Source: Streptomyces sp. NRRL S-455 (GTDB taxonomy: Bacteria > Actinomycetota > Actinomycetes > Streptomycetales > Streptomycetaceae). Taken from it: a stretch of DNA of 64,000 bases. This document shows positions 18,773 through 27,898 of the stretch, one piece after another. Location of the stretch: assembly GCF_000717875.1 (NCBI RefSeq), contig NZ_JOCT01000001.1:310001-374000 (forward strand), given 5' to 3'. Below the pieces are notes generated by a model that was not told where the DNA came from, did no database searches, and was given only the letters and a program-made list of their open reading frames with translations. Position 1 is the first letter of the stretch. Each line of letters starts with the position of its first letter. The translations under genes were made by a program, and so were the position numbers.

Positions 18773-20347
18773 TCACATCGCGCCGGGGCCCGTCCCTCCC
18801 TTGAGGCGTTCCAGGTCGGAGGGGCGGACCTGGATGACGATCAGGGCGATCAGCGCGGCGACGGCGGTGAAGATCGCCGCCATGATGAAGGCGGCCGAGA
18901 CGCCGGCGGTGAGGATCTGGTCGGACCAGGGTTTCGGCAGTTCCCCCGTGCGTTCGATGCGCAGGCGCTCGGCGGGGGACGCCTGCTGGAGGAGCTTCTC
19001 GGCCTCGTTGGCGCTGGCCGTGCCGGACATCGTGGCCAGGATGGACAGGCCGAGGGAGCCGCCGACCTGCTGGGTGGCGTTGAGCAGTCCGGAGGCCGCG
19101 CCGGTCTCGGGGGTGGGCACGTTGGACAGCGCCATGAGGGTCAGCGACACGAACTCCATGCCCATGCCGAGGCTGAAGACGAGCATCGGGCCGAGGACGC
19201 TGCCCGCGTAGGTCGAGTGCACGTCGGTCAGGGTGAGCCAGGCCAGTCCGGCCGCCGCCAGGATCGCGCCGAGCACCATGAACGGCTTGGGCCCGTACAC
19301 GGGCAGGAACCGCGAGGCCAGTCCGGCGCCGAAGGCGATGACCGCGCTGACCGGCAGGAAGGCGAGGCCGGCCTGCAGAGGGCTGAACTCCAGCACGTTC
19401 TGCACGAAGAGCGTCAGGAAGAAGAACATGCCGAAGATCGCGGCGGCCAGGCACAGCATGATGCCGTAGGTGCCCGCACGGTTGCGGTCGGCGAACATGT
19501 GCAGGGGCGTGATGGGCTGTCTGGAGCGCCGCTCGATCAGGATGAAGACCGCGAGCAGCACGACCGCCCCGGCGAACGAGGCCAGGGTGAGCGCGTCCCG
19601 CCAGCCGTCCTGCGAGGCCCGGATGAAGCCGTAGACGAGCAGCACCATGCCCGCGGTGGAGGTGAGCGCGCCGGCGACGTCGAAGCGCCCGGGGTGGCGC
19701 TCGGACTCCCTGATCCAGCGCGGTGTGGCGAGCACGATGAGCAGGCCGATGGGTACGTTGACGAACAGCACCCACCGCCAGTTCAGCCACTCCACCAGTA
19801 TCCCGCCCGCGAGCAGGCCGATCGCGCCGCCGCCGGCCGAGACCGCGGCGAAGACCCCGAAGGCGCGGTTGCGTTCCGGCCCCTCGCGGAACGTCGTGCT
19901 GATCAGGGCGAGGGCGGTGGGGGACGCGATGGCGCCGCCGACGCCCTGCAGGGCGCGGGCACCCAGGAGTTGGCCGGAGTTCTGAGCGAACCCGCCGAGC
20001 AGGGAGGCCAGCGCGAACAGCAGCACGCCGAAGATGAAGACGCGCCGCCTGCCCAGGATGTCGCCGGCCCGGCCGCCGAGCAGCAGCAGGCCGCCGAAGG
20101 TGAGGGTGTAGGCGCTCACCACCCACGACAGGCTCGTGATGGAGAAGTCCAGCGCGCTCTGGATGTGCGGCAGTGCGATGTTCACGATGGTGATGTCGAG
20201 GACCACCATCAGCTGACACGAGGCGAGAACGAAGAGTGCCATCGCGTTCCCGCCACCACCGGGTTCCCTGGTGGTGATCTCCTGTGGTGAGGCCGGCTGC
20301 GGGCTGCTGCCTGCGGTGTCCACCGTTCGACCGTACGCCCGGCTCAT
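18773..20347 (-). CDS. DHA2-family multidrug MFS transporter
   Basis: A 524-residue inner-membrane exporter with 14 predicted helices, of the EmrB/QacA (DHA2) drug:H+ antiporter family. It has the Asp in helix 1 (LDITIVNIALP), the loop 2-3 motif GRAGDILGRRR and the antiporter motif C in helix 5. The ATG at 20347 follows GGTGAGG; a GTG at 20359 would add four residues. It converges on the LAL gene and ends 14 bp from it. A natural reading is export of the product of the P450/terpene synthase locus, or self-resistance. This is an inference from position. Confidence 0.92.
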   Translation of the reverse strand: MSRAYGRTVDTAGSSPQPASPQEITTREPGGGGNAMALFVLASCQLMVVLDITIVNIALPHIQSALDFSITSLSWVVSAYTLTFGGLLLLGGRAGDILGRRRVFIFGVLLFALASLLGGFAQNSGQLLGARALQGVGGAIASPTALALISTTFREGPERNRAFGVFAAVSAGGGAIGLLAGGILVEWLNWRWVLFVNVPIGLLIVLATPRWIRESERHPGRFDVAGALTSTAGMVLLVYGFIRASQDGWRDALTLASFAGAVVLLAVFILIERRSRQPITPLHMFADRNRAGTYGIMLCLAAAIFGMFFFLTLFVQNVLEFSPLQAGLAFLPVSAVIAFGAGLASRFLPVYGPKPFMVLGAILAAAGLAWLTLTDVHSTYAGSVLGPMLVFSLGMGMEFVSLTLMALSNVPTPETGAASGLLNATQQVGGSLGLSILATMSGTASANEAEKLLQQASPAERLRIERTGELPKPWSDQILTAGVSAAFIMAAIFTAVAALIALIVIQVRPSDLERLKGGTGPGAM

Positions 20348-20402
20348 GGGCCTCACCACTGGATCACCGTCAGCCCTTGCGGCCGCCCTTGGGTGACATC
20401 AG

Positions 20403-20990
20403 TTGCTCGCGCAGCACGGTCAGTTGGTGCGAGGTGTCCACGGCCCGTTCCGGATGGTCTTCCCGGGCCCGTACGTCTCGCTCGACCCGCGTTTGACTGC
20501 CGCCCAGCGCCCGCGCACCGCGTTGCGCCTGCACGGCCGGGACGAGGAGCCGGCCGCGCTGCTGCTCGACCGGGTCGGCCTCGGCGAGCGCGAGGCCGGG
20601 GCCCTGCCCCGTCACCTCTCGGGCGGTCAGCGCCAGCGCCTCGCGATCGCCCGAGCGCTCGCCCCGGGCCCCCGGGTGCTGGTGCTGGACGAGGCCGTGG
20701 CCGCACTGGACGTGTCGATCCAGGCCCAGATCATCCGGCTGCTCGACGAGATCCGCCGGGACACCGGGGTCGCTCTCGTCTTCGTCGGGCACGATCTGGC
20801 CGTGGTGCAGCACATCACCGACGACGTACTGGTCATGCGCCGGGGCCGGGTCGTCGAACAGGGCCCCACCGGGCAGGTGCTCACGGACCCGGCCCACCCG
20901 TACACGCGGCTGCTGCTCGCGGCCGTCCCCGGCGAGGGCTGGGACCCGGCCACGGCGGTCGCGGCCCGGGGGGCCGCACAGGGCACCTGA
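20403..20990 (+). pseudogene. truncated oligopeptide ABC transporter ATPase
   Basis: The frame encodes the second half of a DppF/OppF-type ATPase. It has the signature LSGGQRQR, Walker B VLVLDEAVAALD, the H-loop GHDL and the C-terminal HPYTRLLL peptide-transporter motif. The whole Walker A region is absent, and the Q-loop that normally reads Val-Phe-Gln-Asp-Pro has Pro-Gly in place of Gln-Asp. Homology begins only near 20445 and no proper start or partner permease is present. It cannot bind ATP normally, so it is read as a decayed fragment. Confidence 0.75.
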
Positions 20991-21134
20991 GACCCATGCC
21001 CCGGCGGGCGTCGTGAGACCCGCCACGGAGAAGGTGTGCCGACCCGAGCCGACCTCGAACGAGGGCTGCCACCAGGGCCCGGACCGGGATTCCCGGTGCG
21101 CGCGGTGATGACCCGATCCTGATCCGCCTTCCCG

Positions 21135-22535
21135 TCAGCGGCCGCCGCGGATCAGGCCCGTCAGATAACGCCACAGCGACGACCGCTGGCGGGCGGAGGG
21201 GTCAGGCAGCACCTCCGCGGCCACCTCGGGGGCGGGGCCGTCCGCCGGCGGCCCCGCCGGCGCCGCGGCGAGTTCGTACCGCACCGGCAACGAGCGCAGG
21301 CCGCGCATGAACGGGGAGGAGCGCCAGGGCAGTTGGTCGGCGGGCAGGGCGAGGTCGAGATGGTCGAAACGCTCGAACAGGCGCCCCACACCGGCGGCCG
21401 CGACCGTGGAGGCGAGCTCCCGCGCCGGGCACTGGCGCGGGCCGGCCCCCCAGGACAGGTGCGCCCGGGTGCTGATGGTGGTGCCGGAGGCGACGTGTCC
21501 GGCGAAGAGCGGGTCGGCGTGCGCGGCGCCCGGGGAGACCCACACGGGGTCGCCCGCCCGGATCGTGTAGTTGCCGAGCGGGGTGTCCTCGGCCGCGAAG
21601 CGCGGCACGAAGTTGACCAGCGGCGGCTTGCGCATGACCACTCGGTTCATGGTCTCCCTGACCATCCCTGCGGACAGGCTGGCTCGCACGCTGCCCTCCC
21701 CCGAGATGACCTCCACGACGGTGTTGGAGATGAGGATGCCGACGTGGTCGGAGGTCATGCCCAGCAGCATGAACAGCTCGCGGGCCAGGTGGTCCAGCGA
21801 CAGGTCCGGGTGCGCGGCGAGCAGGTACGAGGGGAAGTCGTCGCCCGGCTTCTGGAGTTTCAGCGCGGCCAGTTCGGCCAGGGTCGCCAGGAGGCGCTCC
21901 AGCGCGGCCTCGGCGTCCGGGCCCGCGTCGAGGACGCGCCACATGTCCATCAGCGCGTCGTCGCCCTGCGAGCCGGGGAAGCCGAGGAGATGACTGGCGA
22001 CCATCAGCGGCAGCGGCCGGGAGAACTGGGCGGACAGGTCCGCCAAGCCCGTTGCGCCGCCCTGCCCGACCAGGGTGATCAGCTCGTCGGCGTAGGCGGT
22101 GACGGCTCCCTTCAGACGCTTGGCCTGGGGGTGACGCGGATCCTGGAACGGCTTGAGCGCCACGTCCCACGCGGTCCGCAGCGGCCGGTATCCGGGGCCG
22201 CCCTGGATGAGGATGTGGTTGACCTCCAGGGACGGTCCGAGCGGCCAGTCGGCCGGGACCCTGCCCTCGGAGCGGGCCCGCCAGTTCTCCAGGCCCTTGG
22301 GCCAGGCGTCGTCGTTCTGGAGCACCTGGAGCGACTCGCGGTAGCCGAGGACCAGCCAGGCGGGTACACCGAGCAGATCGACGGGCGCGACCGGGCCGTG
22401 CTGCTGCCGCAGCCGCTCGTACACGAGCGAGGGACGCGTCTCGTAGTCCCGGGTCAGCAGCGGCTGGGGATCCAGCGCCTCCAGCCGTGTGTCGTCCAGG
22501 TCCACGGATCCGCCGCCACCCCGCTGGGTTTCCAT
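21135..22535 (-). CDS. non-canonical cytochrome P450
   Basis: A 466-residue P450-fold protein with an intact haem loop (WGAGPRQCPAR), but without two hallmark motifs. In the K-helix the ExxR triad reads Glu-Thr-Met-Asn, and in the I-helix the Ala-Gly-x-x-Thr oxygen motif is replaced by a Gly-Met-Thr-Ser-Asp-His stretch. This resembles the CYP156/CYP157 group, of which CYP157 is known to lack ExxR and which often sits in conservons. The ATG at 22535 is preferred, about 10 bases after GGAGGG. It has no ferredoxin or reductase neighbour here. The catalytic activity is unknown. Confidence 0.9.
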   Translation of the reverse strand: METQRGGGGSVDLDDTRLEALDPQPLLTRDYETRPSLVYERLRQQHGPVAPVDLLGVPAWLVLGYRESLQVLQNDDAWPKGLENWRARSEGRVPADWPLGPSLEVNHILIQGGPGYRPLRTAWDVALKPFQDPRHPQAKRLKGAVTAYADELITLVGQGGATGLADLSAQFSRPLPLMVASHLLGFPGSQGDDALMDMWRVLDAGPDAEAALERLLATLAELAALKLQKPGDDFPSYLLAAHPDLSLDHLARELFMLLGMTSDHVGILISNTVVEVISGEGSVRASLSAGMVRETMNRVVMRKPPLVNFVPRFAAEDTPLGNYTIRAGDPVWVSPGAAHADPLFAGHVASGTTISTRAHLSWGAGPRQCPARELASTVAAAGVGRLFERFDHLDLALPADQLPWRSSPFMRGLRSLPVRYELAAAPAGPPADGPAPEVAAEVLPDPSARQRSSLWRYLTGLIRGGR

Positions 22536-22679
22536 CGTCTTGCCACCCTCCGACACGCACCGTACCGGCACACCCTCAGCCGGTAGCCGGAAACGGTGGG
22601 GACCCTACCCCAGAGGCAACTCGTGGGTAACGAGGGGGTGGGGTGACGAGAGTGGCCCGTGGGGCGCGCGAGCCGTGCG

Positions 22680-23786
22680 TCAGGCGGCGGTGTAGCCGAG
22701 CTGGCGCCGCATATAGGGCGTCATGAGGGTCTTCGCCTTGGCCATGGCGGTGGTGCGGCCGCCGAGGACCGCGGACTCGCCGCCCGGCACGGGCAGCACG
22801 GTCACCCCGTCGGCGGAGCCGAACGGCACGATGAGCGGGGTGCGCTGGATGGGCCGGTAGAAGCGCGGCTCCTTGCGGTGCCTGCCCGAGCTCTGGAGGT
22901 AAGCGCGGATGTTGTGGGCGGCGATGTCCGCCTGGGCGAGGGCGGCGGGGGTGATCTTCAGTTCGCTCACGTCGTTCACGTCGCCGACGGCGAACACGTC
23001 CAGCTTGCCTTCGACCCGGAGTGTCCGGTCGACCTTCACGTGCCCGGACCCGTTCAGCCAGTCGCCGTGCCCGGACAGACGGAGCCAGAGCGTGTTGGGC
23101 GTGGTGCCCGTCGCCCAGAAGGACAGGTCGGCCTCGAGGACGGTGCCGCGCGCGTCGCGGTAGGTGCCGAAGTCGTTGCCGGGGGACATGAACGAGTCGA
23201 GCCGCACCTCGACGTCGTGGGACTCCAGCCAGGCGAGGGCCTTGCGTCCCGGCCGCTCGCTGCCCGTGAGATCGAGCAGCGCGGATCCGGAGTGGGCGAG
23301 CGTGACGCGGGCGTCGGGCCGGGCGAGGCGGAGCTCGGCGCTGAGTTCGACGCCGGAGGGGCCGCCGCCGACCACGAGGATGTGCTCGGCGGCGGCGACG
23401 TTGCGCTGGTGTCCGGCGAAGGCCTTGGCCGCCTCCTCGGTGGTGGTGCCGCAGAAGCGGGCCGGTTCGGGGTAGTCGGCGCCGGTGGCGATCACGACCA
23501 CGTCGTACGGGAGCCGCTCGCCCGTGGCGAGGACGACCTGCCGCTCGGCGGTGTCGATCCGCAGGACCTTGCCCGCGATCACCCGGCCGTGGTGCAGCAG
23601 CCGGTCGTACGGGATGAAGGGGGTGTGCGTCCACTCGGGGCGGACCCCGGCCCGCAGGGACGCGACGCGGTGGAAGAAGGCCTCCTTGCGGTCCACCAGC
23701 GTGACCCGGGCCGTCCCGTCCAGCCGCTTCGCCAGCCGGACGCCGGCGTAGCCGCCGCCGATCACCACTACGTCGCCGTCGTACAC
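22680..23786 (-). CDS. FAD-dependent oxidoreductase, NDH-2/AIF-like
   Basis: A 368-residue two-dinucleotide-fold flavoprotein. The N-terminal FAD motif is VVIGGGYAGV and the NAD(P)H motif is ILVVGGGPSGVEL near residue 136. The ATG-like flavin strand (VFAVGDVND) is close to the end. It resembles type II NADH dehydrogenases and AIF/FSP1-like quinone reductases, which pass electrons from NAD(P)H to quinones. The GTG at 23786 is chosen because AGGAGA precedes it and the FAD motif then lies at the N-terminus, as usual. A promoter with a 6-bp inverted repeat lies about 95-125 bp upstream. Confidence 0.85.
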   Translation of the reverse strand: MYDGDVVVIGGGYAGVRLAKRLDGTARVTLVDRKEAFFHRVASLRAGVRPEWTHTPFIPYDRLLHHGRVIAGKVLRIDTAERQVVLATGERLPYDVVVIATGADYPEPARFCGTTTEEAAKAFAGHQRNVAAAEHILVVGGGPSGVELSAELRLARPDARVTLAHSGSALLDLTGSERPGRKALAWLESHDVEVRLDSFMSPGNDFGTYRDARGTVLEADLSFWATGTTPNTLWLRLSGHGDWLNGSGHVKVDRTLRVEGKLDVFAVGDVNDVSELKITPAALAQADIAAHNIRAYLQSSGRHRKEPRFYRPIQRTPLIVPFGSADGVTVLPVPGGESAVLGGRTTAMAKAKTLMTPYMRRQLGYTAA

Positions 23787-23877
23787 ACCGAGTCTCCTGT
23801 GCCTGGTGGGGGGTGCGAGTGCCGCCGTGGACGGGCCCCGCTCGGATCGACCCCCGGCGGCCACTCGACTGACGGTG

Positions 23878-23913
23878 ACATTAGCGCTTGAAACCTCAAC
23901 GAATTTCGAGGTT
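23878..23913 (-). promoter_or_regulatory. promoter with inverted repeat upstream of flavoprotein gene
   Basis: On the minus strand TAATGT (23883-23878) is a good -10 element. An inverted repeat AACCTC-N10-GAGGTT (23892-23913) covers the -35 area, a typical place for a repressor operator. There is no strong -35 hexamer. Confidence 0.35.
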
Positions 23914-23954
23914 CCGTGCGTGTTCCGTGAAGAGATCGGCACCGTGACGAGCCG

Positions 23955-25118
23955 TCACTTCCCCCAGATCTCGCGGTACGCCTCCCGGTAGCCCGACGGG
24001 TCCCAGGTCTTGGCACCCTCGCTGTTGACGGCCGTGGCGATGTGCACGGGGGCCGTGTATCCGCTGGCCGGGCGGCCTGAGAAGGCGCGGTTGAACTCGT
24101 CGACGATCTGCCAGCCCTGCAGGGACAGCGGCTCGGGCACGGTGGCGGCCTGGTACTGCCTGCTGTTGATGCGCTGGAAGGCGGACGGGTCCCCGTCGCC
24201 GGCGCCGATGTTGAACGGCGGGCCCGCCCCCTTCTCACCGGCCGCGCGGAAGGCCGGGGCGGCGTCGGCGAAGTACAGGTCGTTGATGGCGACGGAGTGC
24301 GTCCACCGGTCCTGGAACCGGGAGAGGAGCGAGGAGATCTCCCGCGGGGTGCGGGTGCTCGCGTCCGGGATCGGGATGTTCTCCACCGACAGCAGCCGCA
24401 CGCCCTCGCAACGCGCCAGTTCCTTCCTGATCAGGTCGGACTTGTTCCTGGCGAAGGGGATCGAGGCGTCGGTGATGACCACGACCCCGGCGCGGCCGTC
24501 CGAGTCGGAGATGATCCACTGTGCGCTGATGCGGGCCACGTCCTGGACCCGGGTGGTGACGTTGGTGAAGAGGTCGGGCTGCCGGCTGGGGCCCGGCTCG
24601 GGGACCGCGTGCCAGCCGATGAGCGGGATGCGCTGGGCGTTGGCCCGGGCGGCCTGCTGGGCCGTCGAGTCGGGGTCGAAACCGCCGATGACGATGCCCG
24701 AGGGTCTCAGGGCCACGGCCTCGCTCATGGCCGCCTGGATACCGGCCGGAGTGCCACCGCCGTCGATCACCCGGACGTCCCATCCGATGGCCCGCGCGGC
24801 CTCCCGCACCCCGTTCGCGGCGCCCGCGACGCCGGGGTTGGTCATGGTCTGGGCGACGTAGACGATGCTCTTGCCGGAGACCGCCTCCGGGCCGCTGGTG
24901 GGGCCGCCCCAGGGGGTGTCGCGGCGCTCGGCCCGGGCGACGGCTTCCTGGGCGCTGGTCTGGACGACGGGGCAGCCGCCCGGGCCCGTCGCGGTCTCGT
25001 CCGCGCCGTCCGACGAGCCGCGTTCGCAGCCGATGAGGGCGGTCGCCGTGACCAGCAGGGCGCACGAGGCGAGCCGCGCGGCGCGGGTTCTGGGAGGGGC
25101 CTTGCGGGTGCGGTGCAC
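23955..25118 (-). CDS. sugar-type ABC transporter substrate-binding lipoprotein
   Basis: A 387-residue secreted lipoprotein of the periplasmic-binding-protein-like I group (RbsB type). The N-terminus has basic residues, a hydrophobic stretch and the lipobox ALIGC with lipidated Cys31. The rest forms two alternating lobes. The GTG at 25118 follows AGGAG. It is the last gene of an operon running ATPase, permease, binding protein, with 46 bp after the permease. The imported sugar, nucleoside or autoinducer-like compound is not known, and no local LacI or GntR regulator is present. Confidence 0.9.
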   Translation of the reverse strand: MHRTRKAPPRTRAARLASCALLVTATALIGCERGSSDGADETATGPGGCPVVQTSAQEAVARAERRDTPWGGPTSGPEAVSGKSIVYVAQTMTNPGVAGAANGVREAARAIGWDVRVIDGGGTPAGIQAAMSEAVALRPSGIVIGGFDPDSTAQQAARANAQRIPLIGWHAVPEPGPSRQPDLFTNVTTRVQDVARISAQWIISDSDGRAGVVVITDASIPFARNKSDLIRKELARCEGVRLLSVENIPIPDASTRTPREISSLLSRFQDRWTHSVAINDLYFADAAPAFRAAGEKGAGPPFNIGAGDGDPSAFQRINSRQYQAATVPEPLSLQGWQIVDEFNRAFSGRPASGYTAPVHIATAVNSEGAKTWDPSGYREAYREIWGK

Positions 25119-25164
25119 GAGAGCTCCTGTGAAGGGATCGACGCGGGGGCCGGCCGGTGGGGCT

Positions 25165-26247
25165 TCAGCGGGGTGTGCCCGTCGTGCCGCCCTCCGCCGC
25201 CGGGGAGGACGGTGGCGGAGGCGGTGCGGCGGGCGAGTCCCGGGCAGCGCCGCCGCGCAGCCGGCGGCGGGCGGCGTATCCGGCCAGGCCCACGGCGATG
25301 AGCAGGGTGCCGCCGTGGAACAGCGGGACCGTCCAGAATTCGGCGCCCAGCTGGGCGATGCCGGTGAGGCCGACGGCGAGGACGGCGACGGCGACGACGG
25401 TGCCGAGGGCGTTGGGCCGGCCGGGCTTGATCGCCGTGGAGCCGAGCAGGGCGCCGACGAAGGCGGGCAGCAGGTAGTCGAGGCCGACGCTCGGGTTGCC
25501 GATCTGCTGCTGGGCCGCGAGCAGCACCCCGGCGAAGCCGACGATCAGCCCCGAGGCGGCGAAAGCATAGACGGTGTAGGTGCGGGTCGGGATGCCGACG
25601 AGGTCCGCCGCGCGCGGGTTGGACCCGACGACGTACAGGTACCGGCCGAGCGGCAGCCGCTCCAGCACCACCCAGAGGACGCCGGCGAGGGCGAGCACGT
25701 AGAAGGCGGGGACCGGCAGGCCGAGGAACGTGGAGTCGTAGAGGTCGGTGAAGGCGGACGGGAGGCCTTGCGGGCCGGGGACGATCCGGCTGCCGTCGGT
25801 GATCCAGCCGGTCACGGCGTACATCATGCTGCCGGTGCCGAGGGTGGCGATGAAGGAGTCGATCCGGCCGAACTCCACGATGACGCCGTTGAGGACGCCC
25901 AGGACCAGGCCTCCCGCGAGCACGGTGAGGCAGGCGAGCGGCCAGGGCCAGCCCTCGTTGACGATGAGCTGCAGCACCATCACGTGCGCGAGGCCCAGGG
26001 CGTAACCGATGGACAGGTCGAACGCGCCGGTCACGATGGGCACCATGGCGGCCAGCGCGAGGACGGCCGGGATCGACTGGTTGGACAGGATCGAGTCCAG
26101 GGTGTCCAGCGTGGGGAAGGTGCTCGGCAGGGCGAGGGAGAACGTCAGGTAGAGCAGGGCGGTGAGGACGAGCAGGCCGTAGGCGCCGATGTGGTGCCCG
26201 GGGCGGCGCCGGGGGCGGGGCGGGGAGGGCGAGGGCCGTGTCGTCAT
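25165..26247 (-). CDS. sugar-type ABC transporter permease
   Basis: A 360-residue inner-membrane protein of the RbsC/YjfF (BPD_transp_2) family, with about nine hydrophobic helices and the conserved Gly-rich loop in the middle. The ATG at 26247 overlaps the ATPase stop by four bases (ATGA), which indicates tight translational coupling. The extended C-terminus is Pro/Ala-rich. It forms the channel of the same importer as the two flanking genes. Confidence 0.92.
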   Translation of the reverse strand: MTTRPSPSPPRPRRRPGHHIGAYGLLVLTALLYLTFSLALPSTFPTLDTLDSILSNQSIPAVLALAAMVPIVTGAFDLSIGYALGLAHVMVLQLIVNEGWPWPLACLTVLAGGLVLGVLNGVIVEFGRIDSFIATLGTGSMMYAVTGWITDGSRIVPGPQGLPSAFTDLYDSTFLGLPVPAFYVLALAGVLWVVLERLPLGRYLYVVGSNPRAADLVGIPTRTYTVYAFAASGLIVGFAGVLLAAQQQIGNPSVGLDYLLPAFVGALLGSTAIKPGRPNALGTVVAVAVLAVGLTGIAQLGAEFWTVPLFHGGTLLIAVGLAGYAARRRLRGGAARDSPAAPPPPPSSPAAEGGTTGTPR

Positions 26248-27794
26248 GGGTTCACGGCGGTGGACGGGGGCATGGCCGCTGCCGCCCGGGTGAGCCCGGC
26301 GACGGTGAGGCCGGTGCCGCTCAGCTCGGCCACCACGGACCCGCGCACGAAGACCAGGGTGCGCCGGCACACGCCCGCGACCTCCTCGAAGTCGGTGGAC
26401 AGCAGCAGGACCGCGAGGCCGGCGGACAGCGCCTCGTCGAGCAGGCGGTGGATCGCGGCCTTGGCGCCGACGTCCACGCTCGCGGTCGGCTCCTCGAGGA
26501 TCAGCAGCCGCAGCCCGGTCCGCAGCCAGCGGCCGATCATGACTTTCTGCTGGTTGCCGCCGGAGAGCGTGGTGATGGGGACCTCGCTGTCGCGGGGGCG
26601 CACCGCGAACCGCTCGATCAGGGCGGCGGCCTGGACGCGTTCCCGGCGGGGGCCGATCCAGCGCGGCGCCCGCCGGTCTCCCGCACGGGGGTTGGCCAGG
26701 AGGTTCTCCCGTACGGTCAGCTCGGCGAGGCAGCCCTCCCGCAGCCGGTCGCCCGGCACGAAGCCGACGCCGAGGTGGACGGCCTCGGCGACCGTACGGG
26801 GGTGGTAGGGCCGCCCGTCGAGCAGGGCCCGCCCGCCGCGCAGGGGCCGGACCCCGGCGAGGGCGCGGCCCAGGTCGGTGTGCCCGGCGTCGGAGAGTCC
26901 GACCAGGCCGAGGACCTCTCCGGCGGCGAGTTCCAGGCTGATCGGTCCGGCCTCCGCGGTCCGCACGCTGTGGAGGGTCAGGACGGCGGGTGTGCCGGCC
27001 GGTCTCCTGGCGGGGCGGTGGGCGGCCGGTTCCTCCTCCTCACCGACGATGTCGTGGACCAGTCGGGCGGGGTCGTGGCCGGCGAGCCGGCCGTGGCTGA
27101 CGAGCCGGCCGTCGCGCAGGACGGCGAAGGTGTCGGCGACCTGGTACACCTCGTCCAGGCGGTGGCTGACGTAGAGGACGGCGTGCCCGCGCTGCCGCAG
27201 TCCGCGCAGGACGTGGAAGAGCCGGGCACTGTCCGCGGCGGGGAGGCGGGCGGTCGGCTCGTCGAGGACGATGAGCTTCGCCCGGGCCGCGAGCGCCCTG
27301 GCGATGGCGACCAGCGAGCGGTCGGCCGGTGCGAGCCCGGAGACCGGCGCGTCGGCGTCGAGGTGCGCGGCGACGATCCGCAGTGCCTCGACGCAGGCAT
27401 CGCGGGTGCGCCGCCACGAGATCAGCCCGGTGCGGCGCGCGTAGCCGGTGGTCAGGGCGATGTTCTCAGAGACCGTCATCCACTCCACGAGACCGAGGTC
27501 CTGGTGGATGAACGACATGCTCCGTGCTGCGGCAGGGCTGCCGAGGGGCTGCCCGTCCACCGTCACCTGTCCCGCGTCGGCCCGGTGGACACCGGCGAGC
27601 ACCTTGATGAGCGTGGACTTGCCGGCGCCGTTGGGCCCGAGGAGAGCGAGCACGCTGCCGGCGTGGACATCGAGGTCGACCCCGGCCAGCGCGACGGTCC
27701 CGCCGAACCGCTTGCCGAGCCCGCGGATGCGGACCAGGGGCTGGGATCCGGAGGGCGAAGGCGCCTTCGCCGGCGTGTCGGGAGCGTCGCGCAC
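26244..27794 (-). CDS. sugar-type ABC transporter double ATPase
   Basis: A 516-residue protein with two fused nucleotide-binding domains, as in RbsA/MglA. The first has Walker A GPNGAGKST and a relaxed signature (LAPADRS). The second has a degenerate Walker A (GLSDAGHTD), a canonical LSGGNQQK signature, and Walker B ending LEEPT. This asymmetry is normal in the family. The GTG at 27794 is the first base of a probable leaderless message. The protein powers uptake through the downstream permease and binding lipoprotein. Confidence 0.92.
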   Translation of the reverse strand: MRDAPDTPAKAPSPSGSQPLVRIRGLGKRFGGTVALAGVDLDVHAGSVLALLGPNGAGKSTLIKVLAGVHRADAGQVTVDGQPLGSPAAARSMSFIHQDLGLVEWMTVSENIALTTGYARRTGLISWRRTRDACVEALRIVAAHLDADAPVSGLAPADRSLVAIARALAARAKLIVLDEPTARLPAADSARLFHVLRGLRQRGHAVLYVSHRLDEVYQVADTFAVLRDGRLVSHGRLAGHDPARLVHDIVGEEEEPAAHRPARRPAGTPAVLTLHSVRTAEAGPISLELAAGEVLGLVGLSDAGHTDLGRALAGVRPLRGGRALLDGRPYHPRTVAEAVHLGVGFVPGDRLREGCLAELTVRENLLANPRAGDRRAPRWIGPRRERVQAAALIERFAVRPRDSEVPITTLSGGNQQKVMIGRWLRTGLRLLILEEPTASVDVGAKAAIHRLLDEALSAGLAVLLLSTDFEEVAGVCRRTLVFVRGSVVAELSGTGLTVAGLTRAAAAMPPSTAVNP

Positions 27795-27800
27795 CCGATC

Positions 27801-27828
27801 AAATTACAACATTCCGGACATCTTTCAG
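27801..27828 (-). promoter_or_regulatory. possible leaderless promoter of the ABC operon
   Basis: On the minus strand CTGAAA (27828-27823) and TAATTT (27806-27801) are 16 bp apart, which would place the start site at or next to the GTG at 27794. There is no clear ribosome binding site before that GTG, which fits a leaderless mRNA. Confidence 0.35.
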
Positions 27829-27898
27829 TCCGCCGTGACACCAAAGGAACGCTGGACGCGTCAGGAGCCCGGGGACACGTCCGGAGCCTGCGGACGCA

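Noticed and set aside
17265..20219. Minus-strand frame of about 980 codons through the LAL and MFS genes
   Set aside because: The part opposite the MFS gene is a frame-shifted reading of it and the part opposite LAL is antisense. Both real genes have clear motifs.
23944..23958. GTGACGAGCCGTCAC near the stop of the binding-lipoprotein gene as a Crp site
   Set aside because: The spacing is seven rather than six bases and it overlaps the stop codon. It is better seen as a small hairpin of uncertain meaning.
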